From NCBI RefSeq assembly GCF_900142095.1, contig NZ_FQZP01000026.1:1-33862 (forward strand): a stretch of DNA of 33,862 bases. The letters run 5' to 3'. Shown here piece after piece: positions 33,831 to 33,862 of this stretch. Numbering within the stretch: position 1 is the stretch's first letter; every line of letters starts with the position of its first letter. The notes under the pieces are model-generated. The model searched no databases. It was given only the letters and a program-made list of their open reading frames with translations, and was not told the DNA's origin. The stretch is from Thermoclostridium caenicola. Lineage in GTDB: Bacteria > Bacillota > Clostridia > DSM-8532. Made by a program: the position numbers and the translations under genes.

Positions 33831-33862
33831 CCTACCCATAAGTTAGGTTACGCAATTTCCTG

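Overview
The window looks like chromosome of an anaerobic, endospore-forming Firmicute of class Clostridia. The support is an uninterrupted sigK with an N-terminal pro-region, an IspH-ribosomal-S1 fusion, a clostridial-type HutP-family protein just before cmk, a Na+-pumping decarboxylase beta/gamma pair, an iron-containing butanol-type alcohol dehydrogenase and a small beta-glucan locus. Most of the DNA is moderately GC-rich; one block (about 22.1-25.26 kb) is clearly AT-rich. I cannot name the genus from sequence alone.

Layout. 0-3.5 kb (minus strand): a TVP38/DedA-type membrane protein, an LCP (LytR-CpsA-Psr) wall-polymer transferase, and the beta and gamma subunits of a sodium-translocating decarboxylase. 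The 42-residue gamma subunit is easy to miss. 3.8-8.4 kb (plus): a methyltransferase, then cysteine desulfurase and NifU/IscU scaffold (Fe-S assembly), ThpR and an AI-2E-family permease. 8.5-9.8 kb (minus): a small membrane protein, a long palindromic repeat and sigK. 10.1-22.1 kb (plus) is a long housekeeping run: RpiR-type regulator, HI0933-type flavoprotein, a membrane-anchored protein of unknown function, HutP-like protein, cmk, plsC, ispH-rpsA, cheR, a 56-residue coiled-coil protein, ruvA, ruvB, proC, a NUDIX ADP-sugar hydrolase and tyrA.

22.2-25.0 kb (minus) is the most unusual segment: an AT-rich two-gene operon. It encodes a 798-residue protein joining a PHP phosphoesterase domain to a split SMC/ABC-type ATPase, followed with an 8-nt overlap by a 128-residue charged, helical partner. 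The promoter carries a perfect 19-bp palindrome. The arrangement resembles cargo or anti-phage defence modules and is the best candidate here for a poorly described system.

25.26-30.2 kb: an MFS transporter, then a GH5 (no signal peptide) - GH16 (lipoprotein with CBM) operon divergent from an AraC-type regulator. The shared intergenic region has 20-bp-phased direct repeats, consistent with regulated beta-1,3/1,4-glucan use. 30.2-33.9 kb: a frameshifted beta-helix surface protein, a small zinc-ribbon protein, a possible small membrane peptide, tRNA-Ala(GGC) with its promoter and terminator, and an iron alcohol dehydrogenase.
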